Below are positions 11,801-25,300 of a DNA stretch of 64,000 bases, in pieces. The notes below the pieces were generated by a model that made no database searches, was not told the DNA's origin, and was given only the letters and a program-made list of their open reading frames with translations. Position numbers and translations under genes: made by a program. Every line of letters starts with the position of its first letter. Within the stretch, counting starts at the first letter, position 1. Source of the DNA: Gordius sp. MW1 (Eukaryota > Nematomorpha > Gordioida > Gordea > Gordiidae); the NCBI GenBank assembly GCA_964036665.1, contig OZ038527.1, positions 15,531,835-15,595,834 of the forward strand. Reading direction: 5' to 3'.

Positions 11801-13679
11801 TGCTAGGCCGCATTTATTGCCAAAAACGAATAAGGCCATGCTTTGCCTAATCTTCCAGCTTCTTATATTTACACCACATTTTTAATAAAGTTATAATACT
11901 ACCACTCTTTCCGTATTGATGACTTTTAAAAATAACACCGTTGTCTTTATTTTCACACTCAGCTTCTCTTAATTTTGTTTACGTTTCCCTCCAACATTAT
12001 CATATCCGATAGTGTGGAAATTTTTTTATATTCTGTCAGAGTTTGCATTTCGTTTATAGTTCACGTTGATTTATGATTTTCATTTAAGAAATTAGGCTTC
12101 TTTCAAGATTCGAACGATGGACGATGTACTTGTGAGATTTTTCTCCCAGTATTACTACATAAACTTTAAATCTCCATAAATTCTTCGCCCTTTATGCTGA
12201 TAATCAATTCGACTAAAATACTTTCCACTTTTGTAAGTCACGATATAATCCCCGCTTTTTAAAGTAAACTCTAATTTCTCTGTTATTTAGGTCATGTCCT
12301 GCCTTTAATAATAATAATTATACGTTTGTTGTTATTACAATCTTATTCGATGTCTTATACAATAATTAGCTTTTTCCCTTGTCTTATGTGTCTCCTTGCC
12401 TGGTTTAGAAGAGCGCTAGTGTTAGACATAACTTATAGCTTAAACGACGAGGGACAGTGCGATTTCATAGGAATAAAATTTAAGTCTAAAGAGGTCTAGA
12501 GGATATAGGAAGAAATATAATAAGAAGAGGAAAGGACATTAATAAAATGAAGGAAAAACTTGCAAAAAGAAAGTGCGACTATTTTTTATTATGATCAATA
12601 TATATATATCATAAATTCCTCATGTTTCAACTTTAGTTGCCAATATAAAATTTACAATTTTATATATCTGAAGTGAATTTACAATATGATCCTTTTATCA
12701 CGTTGTTAAATTATTATTTTTAAGATTATTCAATTTTTAAACTCTATTTAAAAAAAGTAGTATATATAAATTTTGAATGAAATCTAATTGCTTTAAAATG
12801 TAAAATGATTTTTTTGAAAAATACTGTTTAATATTTTGTTAAAGTAATAAGCAAAAATTATTTGTAACCTTGAAAAAAATAAAAATAGTGCTTGGTGCCT
12901 TTGACAAAGGAGTAAAAGTCACGTATATAGGCGGTAAACAGGCCAGAATTTCATAATATTAACTTTGCCGTTGCCAACTTTGCCTAACTTTGCTTTAATA
13001 AAGTTGGTTTAGTCATGAACATCTAAAGGAGACTTTAAAAATAAATTTACTAGACCACCTTTAATTCATAGTTTTGATCATGAATTTCTACTGTAAATTA
13101 GTTCAGATGTTAATTTACTAATGAAATGCATGGCGTGCAAATTTTTTTGTAAAATAATAATTTAATTTGAGTATTAATTATTTGTATTTTATTATTATGC
13201 TCTTATGAGAGTATAAACACCCGCAATTTTACTATTAAAAACAGGTAAACTAAGGTAAACTTATATGAAAAATGACTATTACTTTATTATTAGCATCGTC
13301 CATTTCTAATTTAGAAGTTAAGGTGGTTTTTTAGGATTTTTTTTTATTTTAAACACGCATTAGGGGGCGATTTTTTTATACATAATTTTATAATTAGTAG
13401 AATTACATCTTAAGTAAATCTCAAATTATTTATTTGAGCTCAACAACAAGACTTCTATGAATATCATTGAAATTTTTATATAATTTGGAAAATATTTCAT
13501 GTCAATCCCTCACGTCACTGATATACGCTATTTTGATCATTCGAAAGTACCCAGAATAAGTAAAGAGGTTAAGTTATATTTGGCAATAAGATTGCTTTTT
13601 CTGATTAGTGAAAAAGTTTTGACCGAGGGGAACTTAAATTAAAACTATATATTGACTCGCATCGGGCACATGGATCTCA
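11801..13679. other. AT-rich intergenic stretch
   Basis: No gene, RNA or clear repeat recognised. Sequence is strongly AT-biased with T-runs and no ORF with protein-like composition. Confidence 0.45.
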
Positions 13680-14620
13680 CATTATAGTTCAAATATTTTA
13701 ATTGCTATGCAATTTATGAGTCCGTTTTTTGTTGTCCTGTCCGTCTGTGTTGTCTTGTTTTGTCCGTCCTGTCCTGTTTCACTTTATAATTGCAATGGAA
13801 AATATACTGGTTTTTAAAGAATGTGGAAACTTATGCTTCTGTAAAAGATTTATATTCGACTTTCGCATAAAGTCTAGCTAATGACCTCTAATTGGCTTTA
13901 ATTCTTTCAATCTCGCCCGAGCCGAAATTCCATTTTTGTTTTTGTACCCGAATGATTACTTTATACACAAATTTCTTTTGCCAACTTGTCTAGTGTTGCT
14001 TTATAACGGCTTATTGCGATACTGGTTAAAGAATTCGGTGCAATTAATGATGACAGTCGCTTACTTTAATTTTCCTGACCCTGGTCCTAGGCTAAAATCC
14101 TTCTTAATTGCCATTTAGCTTATTTTCGATTATAAATTTCTTTTGGCAACTTGTCTAGGTTGTTACTTTATAACGGATAATTGCAATACTGGTTAAATAA
14201 TTCCCTGCATATTAATGATCCACGCTGCCTACTTCTAATTTGTCTACCTCTGGCCCGAGGCCAAAATCATTGTAAATTTCTATTTATATTTGCTGCTTAT
14301 TTTTGTTAAAATTATTTTGACAACTTGTCTAGGTTGTTGCTTTAAAACGAATAATTGCGAAGCTGGCTAAATAATTCTCGGCAAATTAATGACTGGTTAC
14401 TTACTTCTAAAACCATGGCTTGAGGCCAAAATCCTTATTAATTGCTATTTATCTTTGCAATTTTAAGCTCGTCCCACTTTAGTTTTTTGAATATTTGCCA
14501 CGGAAATACTAATGACCGCTGTCTAAATTTAATTTGTTCGACGTCCGCCAGAAGCTAAATCCATTTTTATATTTGTGCCCACAGCTTTTGGCCCTTAGAG
14601 TACTTTAAGTTCAAATATAA
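13680..14620. repeat. Dispersed repeat with internal tandem units (copy 2)
   Basis: Shares the TTGCTATGCAATTTATGAG/GTCCGT opening block with 9060-10440. It carries three diverged units headed by CAACTTGTCTAGGTTGTTGC (near 13982, 14148 and 14323, spacing about 165-175 bp) with downstream ATAATTGCGA and TAATGATGACCGTCGCTTAC. No coding capacity seen. Confidence 0.65.
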
Positions 14621-16110
14621 ATTTCCCTAGCAAAAAATAAAATTATTTAGCTGAAAATAAATAATGACCCTTACTCGGCCAACGATGAATTATTTTGTCG
14701 TTTTTCTGGGCCTCACTTAATTCTTAATATTTTGGGACTTTTGTGCATTTTTGTTGGTGCGAATGTCTAACATTTAGGCCAAAAATGTGTAGATTGTTCT
14801 AAATCCTGCTAAGTTTTTGACCATTGTCTCAGCCTCCCTACTTCTTTTTGCTCTCTTTGCCCACCCCATCGGCCTTCAACCCTCTTCTCAGAACGCGCCC
14901 TTACATGACTCATACACATAATCTTACTAATGTGCTTTTTAAGATTAGGCTCCTTATATATTATGATTTATCACAAGGAATTTTATTGGGAATATGATTA
15001 AGCCCTTTAAGGATTTTTTTAATTAACATTTAATTTTTAGATTCTAAACAACGCTGAAAAAATCATCTGATATAGTCGCGACATAAATTCATTAAATCTG
15101 CGCCATTAATTTAATGGATAGGTAAACTATAGTTTTTTTTATATTATTATAAAATGTCTTATAAATTTATAATTATGGACACAACTAACTCTACACTTAT
15201 TGATTGCATCATTTTAAAGTGGTTTTATAACAAATTATCATAATTATAGATTCCTTATTTAATTTCACCATAAATTAATGTTATAAATTAATTGTCCTAT
15301 TGAAGCATAATAAATTTGTTTAAATTAAATAAATTAGTATGTGAACCTAGCATATTAATTTTTATTACTGAAATGTGATAAAGCATTTTTAGGGTAATAA
15401 TTATAAAACTTGTAATGCTACCCACAAATGTTAATTTATATATTAAAGTATACTTAATAACATTTCAACTAGTTATATAGTATTTAGTTATTAAGGATTT
15501 GCATAAGTAGGCATAGTCAGTGGAATCTTTTAATAGGCTGGGCAAAAATTGGCTTTGTCCTCAAAATTGAACTATTGGGCCATCCAAAATATTGATTTTT
15601 ATCTATTTTAATTATATTTTATTTTAGAATCATTTATGATATTTTTTTATAAATTCTTTTACTGACCTTATAGTTAGATTTTATTTATTTAATTTTACAT
15701 CTTTGTTAGTTTACGTAATATTATTCTAAAGAAGAATTTTCATATATACTCCCAAACTCTTTTAAAATGTTAAAAAAAATTAGGTTATGAAATAGATTCA
15801 CTGAATTTTTTTATTAATAATATTCATACTATATTCTCATATTTTATTTTCAATTATTTAATTAAGGAATAATGAATACAATAAAGGGTTTTATAAAATA
15901 TTCTTCATACTATCGAAGAATTATGGTTAGGTTAATTGTTAAATAAATAGATCCTAATGGATTATGAAGGAGCATATGCCAATTGTGTGAAATATGCTAA
16001 AAATCTTCAAATTAGACCTATTATTAATAAATTAGTATATCAATAAATTATTCCATGTTGGACATGTGAGTTAAAAATGGGTGGTATAAGATACACTTTT
16101 TAAGAGAATC
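14621..16110. other. Intergenic region upstream of STAG
   Basis: AT-rich with no supported feature. The STAG promoter and 5' UTR should lie in its 3' part, but no recognisable promoter motif stands out. Confidence 0.4.
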
Positions 16111-16394
16111 ATGGAACAAATCAAATGGGCCTAGTAATATTTTAAACTGCTTTGTTCTTGACTTTAAAGTTCAGACCTTTCTAATATAAAACATTCAAAA
16201 AATTTCTATTATTAAATCTTTTTTAGTAAATGTTCTATTTAGAATATTGTGTTAAATCCCTTAATATTGATAAATTTAATCCATATGAATTTAGTGTTAC
16301 TTCATTATCAATAATATTTTTAAATAGCATTGACGATGATTATTCCCCACAAGACAATGAGGCTGAAGTGTCCAAGATACGAAAAAGAAAAGAT
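16111..16394 (+). CDS. STAG: Proposed STAG 5' coding exons (start uncertain)
   Basis: The acidic/basic N-terminal exon 16328-16394 ([19 protein letters not shown]...) needs two bases from an upstream exon. A 23-bp piece at 16111-16133, ATG through GGGCCTA followed by GTAATA, supplies the right phase and would give MEQIKWAY before IDDDY. The alternative is a single exon from the in-frame ATG at 16230, which would add a hydrophobic stretch unlike known STAG N-termini. I prefer the micro-exon, but RNA evidence would decide. Confidence 0.4.
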
Positions 16395-19300
16395 GTAATA
16401 TACCATATTTGCTGCTTATTAAGCATGCTCATTCAATTTCTTTAGGATTTAGGTAATCGTTTTGGTAAAAAAATTAGCAAACCACAAGGAAGACCTAGAA
16501 AACATGCAAACACCATTGATCCCGCTTCTTCCTTATTTGAAATTGTAAAGCAGGGGAGAAGTTCTTTTCAGGTATACTTAAATAACACACACCAAACTTG
16601 TAACTTGTTAACACTAGAGCTTTGCAAATGGATTTAATTGGGCTGAGCCCGGCTTAGTTTCATTTTTTAATTTTCCCCGAGGCTGCTCCAAAAATCTTTT
16701 GGGGCGGGCTTTGGCCGGGGCGGGCATTTGGCCGCCCGTGCAGAGCCTAGTTAATAAATAGTCTTACATTAATTAGAATTAGAGGGGGGGGCAATAATGA
16801 TTTAGAAAGGGGCAAAATAACCATATTTTGAAATTTTAGCCATGATTTTATTAAATTTTAACAAATTTTGGATTTAGAGGGGGCCAGCCGCCCCTTCCTT
16901 CCCCCCCCCCCCCCGGCTACGCCCACGGTTTTTTATATATTATTGTACTGTATAGACCTTAGGGATGGACTACAGATTTAGACAAGGGCTAATTGTTTAA
17001 TTTATTGATTTTATGGTAACACTAATTAAACTAATATTGAAACATTAAAATATAAACGCTTGCACAGGCTATAGTTGATGAATGGATTGAGCGATACAAG
17101 AAAGACAAGATAGTTGCCGTTAGCAATCTCATGCAATTTTTCATCGATTCCTCGGGGTGTAAAGGCCGTATTACGGGAGACATGCAGACGACCATGGAAC
17201 ACGCCGAAATCATTAGAAAAATGACTGAGCAATTCGACGAGGTAAATTACATACAGTCCTACCAATATCGAATCTTTAACATTTTTCCTCTTAATTATGC
17301 CTTAGTTTTTTAGTCAAGTTTACATTGTCCAACACCTATATTTCCTGCTAGCTTTTAACGCCTAAACCGCTATTAGATGATTTAATTTAAATAAATGGAT
17401 CCAAAACTACATTTAATCAGAGAGTCGACTTTTAAGTTCAAGATAACATAAAATGAAAGCACATTTTTATGTTTCAAGCAGAAGCGCTCGAGTTTATATG
17501 AATTAAACTAGCTCAGGTTGAGGAATATTTATATTTATTCTAACAACAAAAATCAACCTTTTTAATGGGCTTATTTTCAAGCGACATAAATATTTTCATT
17601 TAAACCCCATCCATAATGCAAGCACATTACAGTAGCTGATGAAGTTGTTGCCTGTTTGAGATCTTAATTATGAATTTGGTTTATAAAGCGAGTCAACTAT
17701 ATTATATTTTATTGAACTTTTAAATTCTAAGGCTGCATCCTATCATGTAATTAGTTTGTATCCTTTTTAAATTAAAAGGCCTTTGATCAAAACCAAAATT
17801 CATTTCAAATTTCAGTTTAGGGCTAAATTAGTTTTTGATTGTTGTGATGGTAATATCGCTAATGGTCTTACTTATTCTTAATCAAATTTTGGCCAAAATG
17901 AGATAACGGCTTAATGATTACTAAACTTAACCTACGACGAATTAAATATTTATCGGGTTAGCATTTGGAGCCAAAGTAATTTTTTTTTACATCGATACCT
18001 AAAAAATAAATTTGAATTAGAGCCTAGATATCGAATAAAACAAAAAACATAGTTAAAGTCTAAGTTATTAACCATTGCACTTTTGAATAGGGGAAGAATT
18101 TGATGGAATTACATTTTGAATTTAAAATTACAATGTTTTCTTTAAATTTTGCGGTCCGATTAGTCATGCTCATTTATATTTTTTCCCTTACTATAATAGG
18201 ACAGCGCCGATTACCCTATCATAATGAGCGGGATTTACAAAAGATTTCGGCAAAATTTTTGCGACTTTATCGAAGTGTTGATCAAGCAATGCCAGTACAG
18301 CATTATCTTCGATCCTTTCGTCATCGACAATCTCATCCACTTTCTCATCGGTTTGGCTGATTCTCAAATACGACCATTTCGACACACCTCCTGTCTAGCA
18401 GGTTACATTCCACCTGAAAAACAAACGCATAGCAATTGAATTACAATTTTTCCTGTTCCTTTTCATTCATTTATTTACTCTCCTGAAATTTAGATAAACT
18501 GCTTAACTTCAGGGATATTTATCCTTTTTTATAGATTTTAGTAATTACTTGTATTTCAAACCTGCCAGATTTATAAGTTATTTATGTATATATAAGTGAA
18601 GGTAAATCGTATTTAGACATTTCCTAGTTTGAAGCTGCAAAAGTTTTTTTTCGATTTTCGTTCTAATTTGCGAGGAAATTACTTTTTTGAAGGCATAAAA
18701 CAGACACTGCACCATTTAAAGCAATGAGACCGTTTATATGGCTTATGAACAAATCGTAGTTTTATAAACATTTTTCTACGCTTACAGCCTTGAAAATAAT
18801 GACGGCCCTAGTCGATGTCGTTCTTAATATCAATATTAATTTGGAGTACGCGCAAAGGCAATACGAAACGGAAAAACAAAAGTGTTATGGGAAAAGACCC
18901 ACAGAACGATTGGAAATGCTTACCCACAAAAAACAAGAGGTAACATGTTCAATTTTACACACTAACTGTAAAATTTATACCCATCCACCAGTGTAGATAT
19001 CAAATCGATTATATATGCATCATTAATAATGCTTAAGATCGTTGAGATTTTATATCAGCAATTCGTCAACAATATATTTCACTGAAATCTTGGATTGTAA
19101 TATATCGATTTTAAGCGCCTATGCTGTTTTTATAAAACATGCTCTATGCGTATTTTTCAACTTTCACAGATCGAGGAAAACATGAATGACGTTTGTACGC
19201 AGTTGACATACTTGTTTCGAAGTATCTTTGTACATCGATACCGGTAAGTGTTTTCTGTAACTTATTGTTGTTTTAAACCATTTGAACTGCAAAATCACCA

Positions 19301-22300
19301 AAACTCTCGTCAACCATTGATTTTTATATTGCAGCGATAGCGTCCCTGATATAAGGGCTATGTGCATGCAAGAAATTGGAGTGTGGATGAAGAAATTTCC
19401 TAAAATGTTTTTGGACGATAGCTATCTCAAATACATTGGCTGGACGTTGTACGATAAGGTAACAGCTACACGCTTTTACCCAATTTATAATTCATTTATT
19501 AATACGATGCAGGTCGGGGAAGTTAGACTGAAATGCTTACAATCCTTGCAACCGCTCTATGCCTCGGAAGAGTTGACCGTTCGCTTAGAATTATTTACCA
19601 ATAAATTTAAGGTTAGATTTATATTTGCTCTTATACCCACTTCGTGTTTTATTTTTATTTGGGGTCAAGTCCACTAAACGCTCAACATTTGACTTTGTAA
19701 AATCCCGAAATTTGCTCACATTTTTAGTTGTTTTTGGCTAGTCATATATTTATAAAAGATTACATGCAGGTTTTAAATATAAATCTTCTTTTAATTTTTT
19801 TAGCAAAAAAACAATTTACTTCTTTCCAATTCATTATAAAATCTATGCTTAAGTATATTAAATTAAGGAGAACAATGGGTCGAACAATTTTCTATTGGAT
19901 TTTACAATTTTTATAATGATTTTTTGTTTAATTTAGAAAATTATTTAGGTGTATGTACACCTATAACGTTCTCGTTATTCTCATGATCAAAGTTACCTTG
20001 GCTGGTTTTATATAAATGCGTGATTTAGATAGTTGGATGCAAGAGTTGATATTATATATTTATGTTTTTGCAATTAATTTATTTATATGTTTTGTTAGGA
20101 TCGAATCATAGCAATGACGCTAGATAAAGAATACGAGGTAGCAGTGCAGGCGGTTAAGTTGGTTAACAACATCCTCAAACACCACAGGGATATTCTGACC
20201 GATCGTGATTGTGAACACGTTTACGAATTGGTATACTCCATACATCGTCAGGTGTGTCTTTTTACCTTTTGCCACCTATAATATATACTAAGAATTTAGT
20301 CTTAAAAGGAAATTCATGGTGCGAAAAAATGTTAACTCCAATTTAGTCAAATTTGTCACCCGTCTCTGACCCGACTGAATCTCCTACCTACGATCATAGT
20401 TATTGATTTTTCTAATTTATATTAGAAATTCAGTTGTGCTGTGGTGATCTTGAAAAAAAATATATTTAGAATAACAAGACAAAGTTAATTACAGCGTTTC
20501 TCTATTTGTTTGAACATCTTAACTCCCCTCCCGCACTCTAGTAGGAAGAAAAGGGTGATCAATCAAAGCTTTTAAAAAATAACGCCCTTTCTCTCTCCTT
20601 CCTTCGCATGCAACTTACTCCCTCCCTGACCATTTACATGCCTTCGCTACTCTTACATTATTGTTTGCCCTTTTTTATAATTTGCTGGTTATGGTCAGAA
20701 ATTTGTCGATTTTTTTGCCAATTTTTTTGATAAAAAGTGGCCGAAATTTTTATTGCGTAATTTTGAAACTTTTATTTTTTTAAGTAAGATTGTAATTTTT
20801 TTAAAAATTTGGTGGTTTTTTCAGAAATTTGTCAATTTTTTGCCACATTTTTTGATAAAAAAAGTGGTCGACATTTTGAAAATATTGCGTGAAATTTTGA
20901 ATAAAAAACTGTCATGTAAATTTTAAATTGGTATGAAGTTTGTATGGTTTTAAAAAATAGATATTCAAATTAGTATGTATGTAAAAAAATTTGATAAAAT
21001 GTCATTCTATACTCTATACTTGCAACTAAGTTTTTTGCTTTTTTTTAAATTGTTGGTCCCTTAAAAAATTTAGCAATGAAAAATCTCTGAAAATCCACCA
21101 AATGTTTTAAAAAATTAAAATTTTAAACTTGAAAAATAGCAGTTTTTTTCATTTAAAATCCCACGCAATGATTTCAAAATTTCGGCCACTTTTTATCAAA
21201 AAATTAGGCAAAAAAATCGACAAATTTCTGACCAAAACCAGCAAATTATAAAAAAGGGCAAACAATAATGTAAGAGTAGCGAAGGCATGTATATGGTCAG
21301 GGAGGGAGTAAGCATGGAGTAAGTTGCATGCGAAGGAAGGAGAGAGAAAGGGCGTTCTTTTTTAAAAGCTTTGATTGATCACCCTTTTCTCTCCTACTAG
21401 TGTGCGGGAGGGGAGTTAAGATGTTCAAACAAATAGAGAAACGCTGTATAAGGCATATCTTGCACGTTGGTCCTTATGCATTTATTTAATACAAGATTTT
21501 TAAAAGATTTATAATTTTGCCTGACTCTAAATAAAAGGAATCATGACACATCACGCACTAGTTTTTGCCGCATATTGATTTAGGCATAGCCAATTCAGTG
21601 AATATCTAAATAACGCTGCTTAAACTTGAATTGATTAGGTTGCCCAAGCGGCGGGTGAGTTTTTGAAAGAGCGCCTTTTTACGCTGGATGAAGAAGCGTT
21701 GGGGAAATCGGTTAAGACTAAACGCGGGAAAAAGAGGTTACCCAATACCCCACTCATCAAGGATTTGGTGCAATTTTTCATAGAGAGCGAAGTACGTTGT
21801 GCATTCATGATAGTCTAGTAGTGATGTCAAACGGCTAATCCTTTTTTTATATATATTCGTGTTCATAATTCGATCAGAAAATTCGCTGGTTTACATAAAA
21901 AAATATTAAATAAAAACGACTAAACCAATGTAACAAATTTTCAATAACAGCCAAATTATTAGCGCAAACCTCTAATAAATTAAATCTCTAAATTGAGCAC
22001 GACTGTAGTGTAACTAAAAATTTCGTCTTAGGCCGCGTCGTAATTTGAGATTTTACAACGTGATAAAAATCACCTACGCGTTAAATACCCTTCCAAATTT
22101 TTTATCCTCAACAAAATTTAGAGATTCATAAAAAGCGAATTTTTTATATCCATTCTTTATTCGTACGTTGTTGAAGTATAATAAATGAAATTAACATTTC
22201 TTCACCAAGTCAATTTAGACAAGACCTTAGTTGCTTTAACCCCTTTTATCAATTAACGCTATTTGTTAGTTGCACGAACATGGGGCATACCTTGTGGATA

Positions 22301-25300
22301 GTTTGATCGAAACGAACGAGATGATGAAGGATTGGGAATGCATGACAGACCTTCTCTTGGAAGAACCGGGACGAGGAGAGGACGGTACACATATATTAAC
22401 TGTCGTTATTTCTTAGGCTATACAATTATTTGTATCTTAGTATACAATTGACAAACAACGTTTTCCCCTGTAAATTTAATTTTTAACTTAACATCACGAT
22501 TTGCTCAAAATACTATTAAAAAATGTTGCAATATTATTTTGATTGACGACTCATTTTCTTATTGGCTTATGCAATATTAAGCAATAGAATGTTTTAATCA
22601 TGGCATGTACATAACGTGTATGTTATCAATGTTAGCTTTGGACAATCATCAAGAAACGAGTTTGATCGAGATAATGACGTGTTGCGTGAAACAAGCCGCA
22701 ACCGGAGAACCTCCTGTGGGCCGTGCGGCCACACGAAAAGGACACGTAATTTTTGCCAGAATTAGAAAATCTTGATAGCATTAGAAATAAAATAAGCCTT
22801 CGATTACTGCAAATCTTAAGATAATTTGCTATTAAAATATTTACAATTTGAACATTAAAAAGATATTTTGAACAATTATATAGGCTTCCGTGAAAGAGAG
22901 TAAGCTTCTTTCCGAGGAGCGATTGAGATTGACGGAACATTTTATCGTTACTCTGCCCAACCTCCTTGCTAAAGTAAATTTGTATTGTAATATCAAAGCA
23001 TTTAATTTAACAACATTATAGTATATTGCCGATCCCGAGAAAATATCCAATTTACTTCAAATCCCTCAATACTTTGATCTCGAAGTTTACGTCTCAAGTC
23101 GATCGGAAAAAGTATGTTATATCATCGTATTGTTTAAACACTTAGAATATAATTTTTTTATATTTTGTATGGATTGATTGAAGGAATTAAAAAGTTAAAG
23201 TTTAAACCAACTATAGAATAGAGTGATTAAATTACTCAGCAAGGCTATTATTTTTTTATATTTGTTTAATTCCTCGTCATACATGATCAATTTTTGCTTT
23301 AGCATTTGGAACAATTGTTGAAATACGTGGAGGAAATAATGTTAAAACATCTCCACCCCGACGTACTGAGCGCTTGTGCCAAAACCTACGAATACCTGTG
23401 TTCAGACGAGCACATCTCTAACGCCAAATGCAAGATATCCCGCAGTACGCTAGTCGACAAACTGGTAGAACGGTTTAAAACCTCTTACGAAGATTTTGTT
23501 CAAGAAGTAATCAGATATTTTATTGTATAAAATTTGTTGCCATTTAATATGATTATATATCAAGCTAATGAGAGACTTTAACATCATTGTTGGTTTTGGT
23601 TACGTTAATTATTTTTGCTATGCTATGGGTTATTAGTTTAGTTATTTTTATAAATTTTATCCAATCTTATGCTTATTGCGTGCTTGTTTTTAGAAAGAGG
23701 AACACGACGAAGATCAAATATTTGCTCTCACCTCCAGTTTAAAGAGGCTCGCGGCTTTGAATGAGTTCCACGATGTGGCTTCTTGGGATTTGTGGGACAA
23801 CCTGGTATTTTTACTAAAATGTGCCATCGATTCGGGGAAACAGGACAAAGTGCCGAAAGAGATCATCAGGAATGTTTTGTCTATGTGTCATTATCACATC
23901 TTTTGGCACTTGCACTCATTGAACGGTCAAATATTGTCCAAGTCCAATTCTGCTTCCATAATGCAATTAAGCAACCCCGCTACCACACCGAACCTCCCCG
24001 ATAACGCGAATACACCAAGGGCTGAGAACCAGACCCCAGCCACAACAGATAATAACCCCGAACCGCCCACTTCTGCTAATCCAAACCTTCCCCAGCTATC
24101 ACCTTCGACAACCGAGCAAATAAAGCTTCTAAGACAACGGTTGAGCGAATACATTGCGTTGTGTCAAGAATTGATGTTCATTGGTGGCCAAGTTGAAGAA
24201 GATGTAAATCACTTATTAAACACACTCATTAACTCTAATACATGCATATACATATTAACGATGCGCTTTTTTGTGGCACCTTTAGGCTTACCTTTCCGTG
24301 TGCGATATGTTGATAGCTTTCAACAGGCATCTTGTCCACCTTCATATAGCATTCCAGTCACTCGTTTTGGAGCCCGATAAAAATTTGATTGTAAGTCATA
24401 TTTTACGCTGGTTACATGGGTTTAATTTGGTGTATAAAAGTTTTATTCAGAAACAAATAATTATAATTATGATATACACGAATAAAAAATATAAAAACGC
24501 GCTATAACTAAACGGATGGCATTGATCCGTGTATGGAAATCGTGTTGGATTTAACGATTTCCGTTGTGATCTTTTGCCTGATAAAAAAGTATTCTTTGGG
24601 ATCGTGAGTAATGGAGGTTATATACTTTGAAATTTTATATTTAATTCATTAGACTCAACTCAATAGTTTTGTCGGGGAAAAAGTGTTTGTAGTCTCGGCG
24701 GAAGGCGAAGAAGAAAATGTTGGGCAAAATAAAATAGAACAATTACGAAAGGGGAGAAATTTTCTGGCCTCATTTTGTAAACTGATTATATACAACATAA
24801 TTAGCATACAAAATGCCGTTGACATTTTCAGGAATTACACCAAAGTGAGTCATAAAACTCTTAAAACTGTACTGGTATAAAAATAATGTGTCGTATTTAC
24901 ACTAGTTTTATACGGATTACGGTGACATTATAAAGACAACCATTAGTAAGGCTCGGGAGATAAACAAAGTTAAGTGTGCCAAAGTTATGATAACAGCTCT
25001 TCAATACCAATTTAAGAGTCTATTTGAGTCGAATAATCAAACACCAGTTGGACCAAAAAATATAGCCTCGACCGAAGGGTTTGCTTCTATAAAGGAACTT
25101 GGTAGACGTTTTTGCTTGTCGTTTGGATTGGATCAAATTAAAAATCGTGAAGCCATAGCCCTCATTCATAAGTAAGGATTGTGTACCCGCTGAACCTTTT
25201 AAATATTCTTTTAGGGAAGGGATAATTTTCTCTCTTTCGTCGTTATTCGGTAATGCGGGGATGGATAATTCTCATAACGCTTCTTACACACCAATTCCGC

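Noticed and set aside
23783-24154. Out-of-frame ORFs over the large STAG exon
   Set aside because: The STAG frame covers the whole exon with matching splice phases; the others are shadows.
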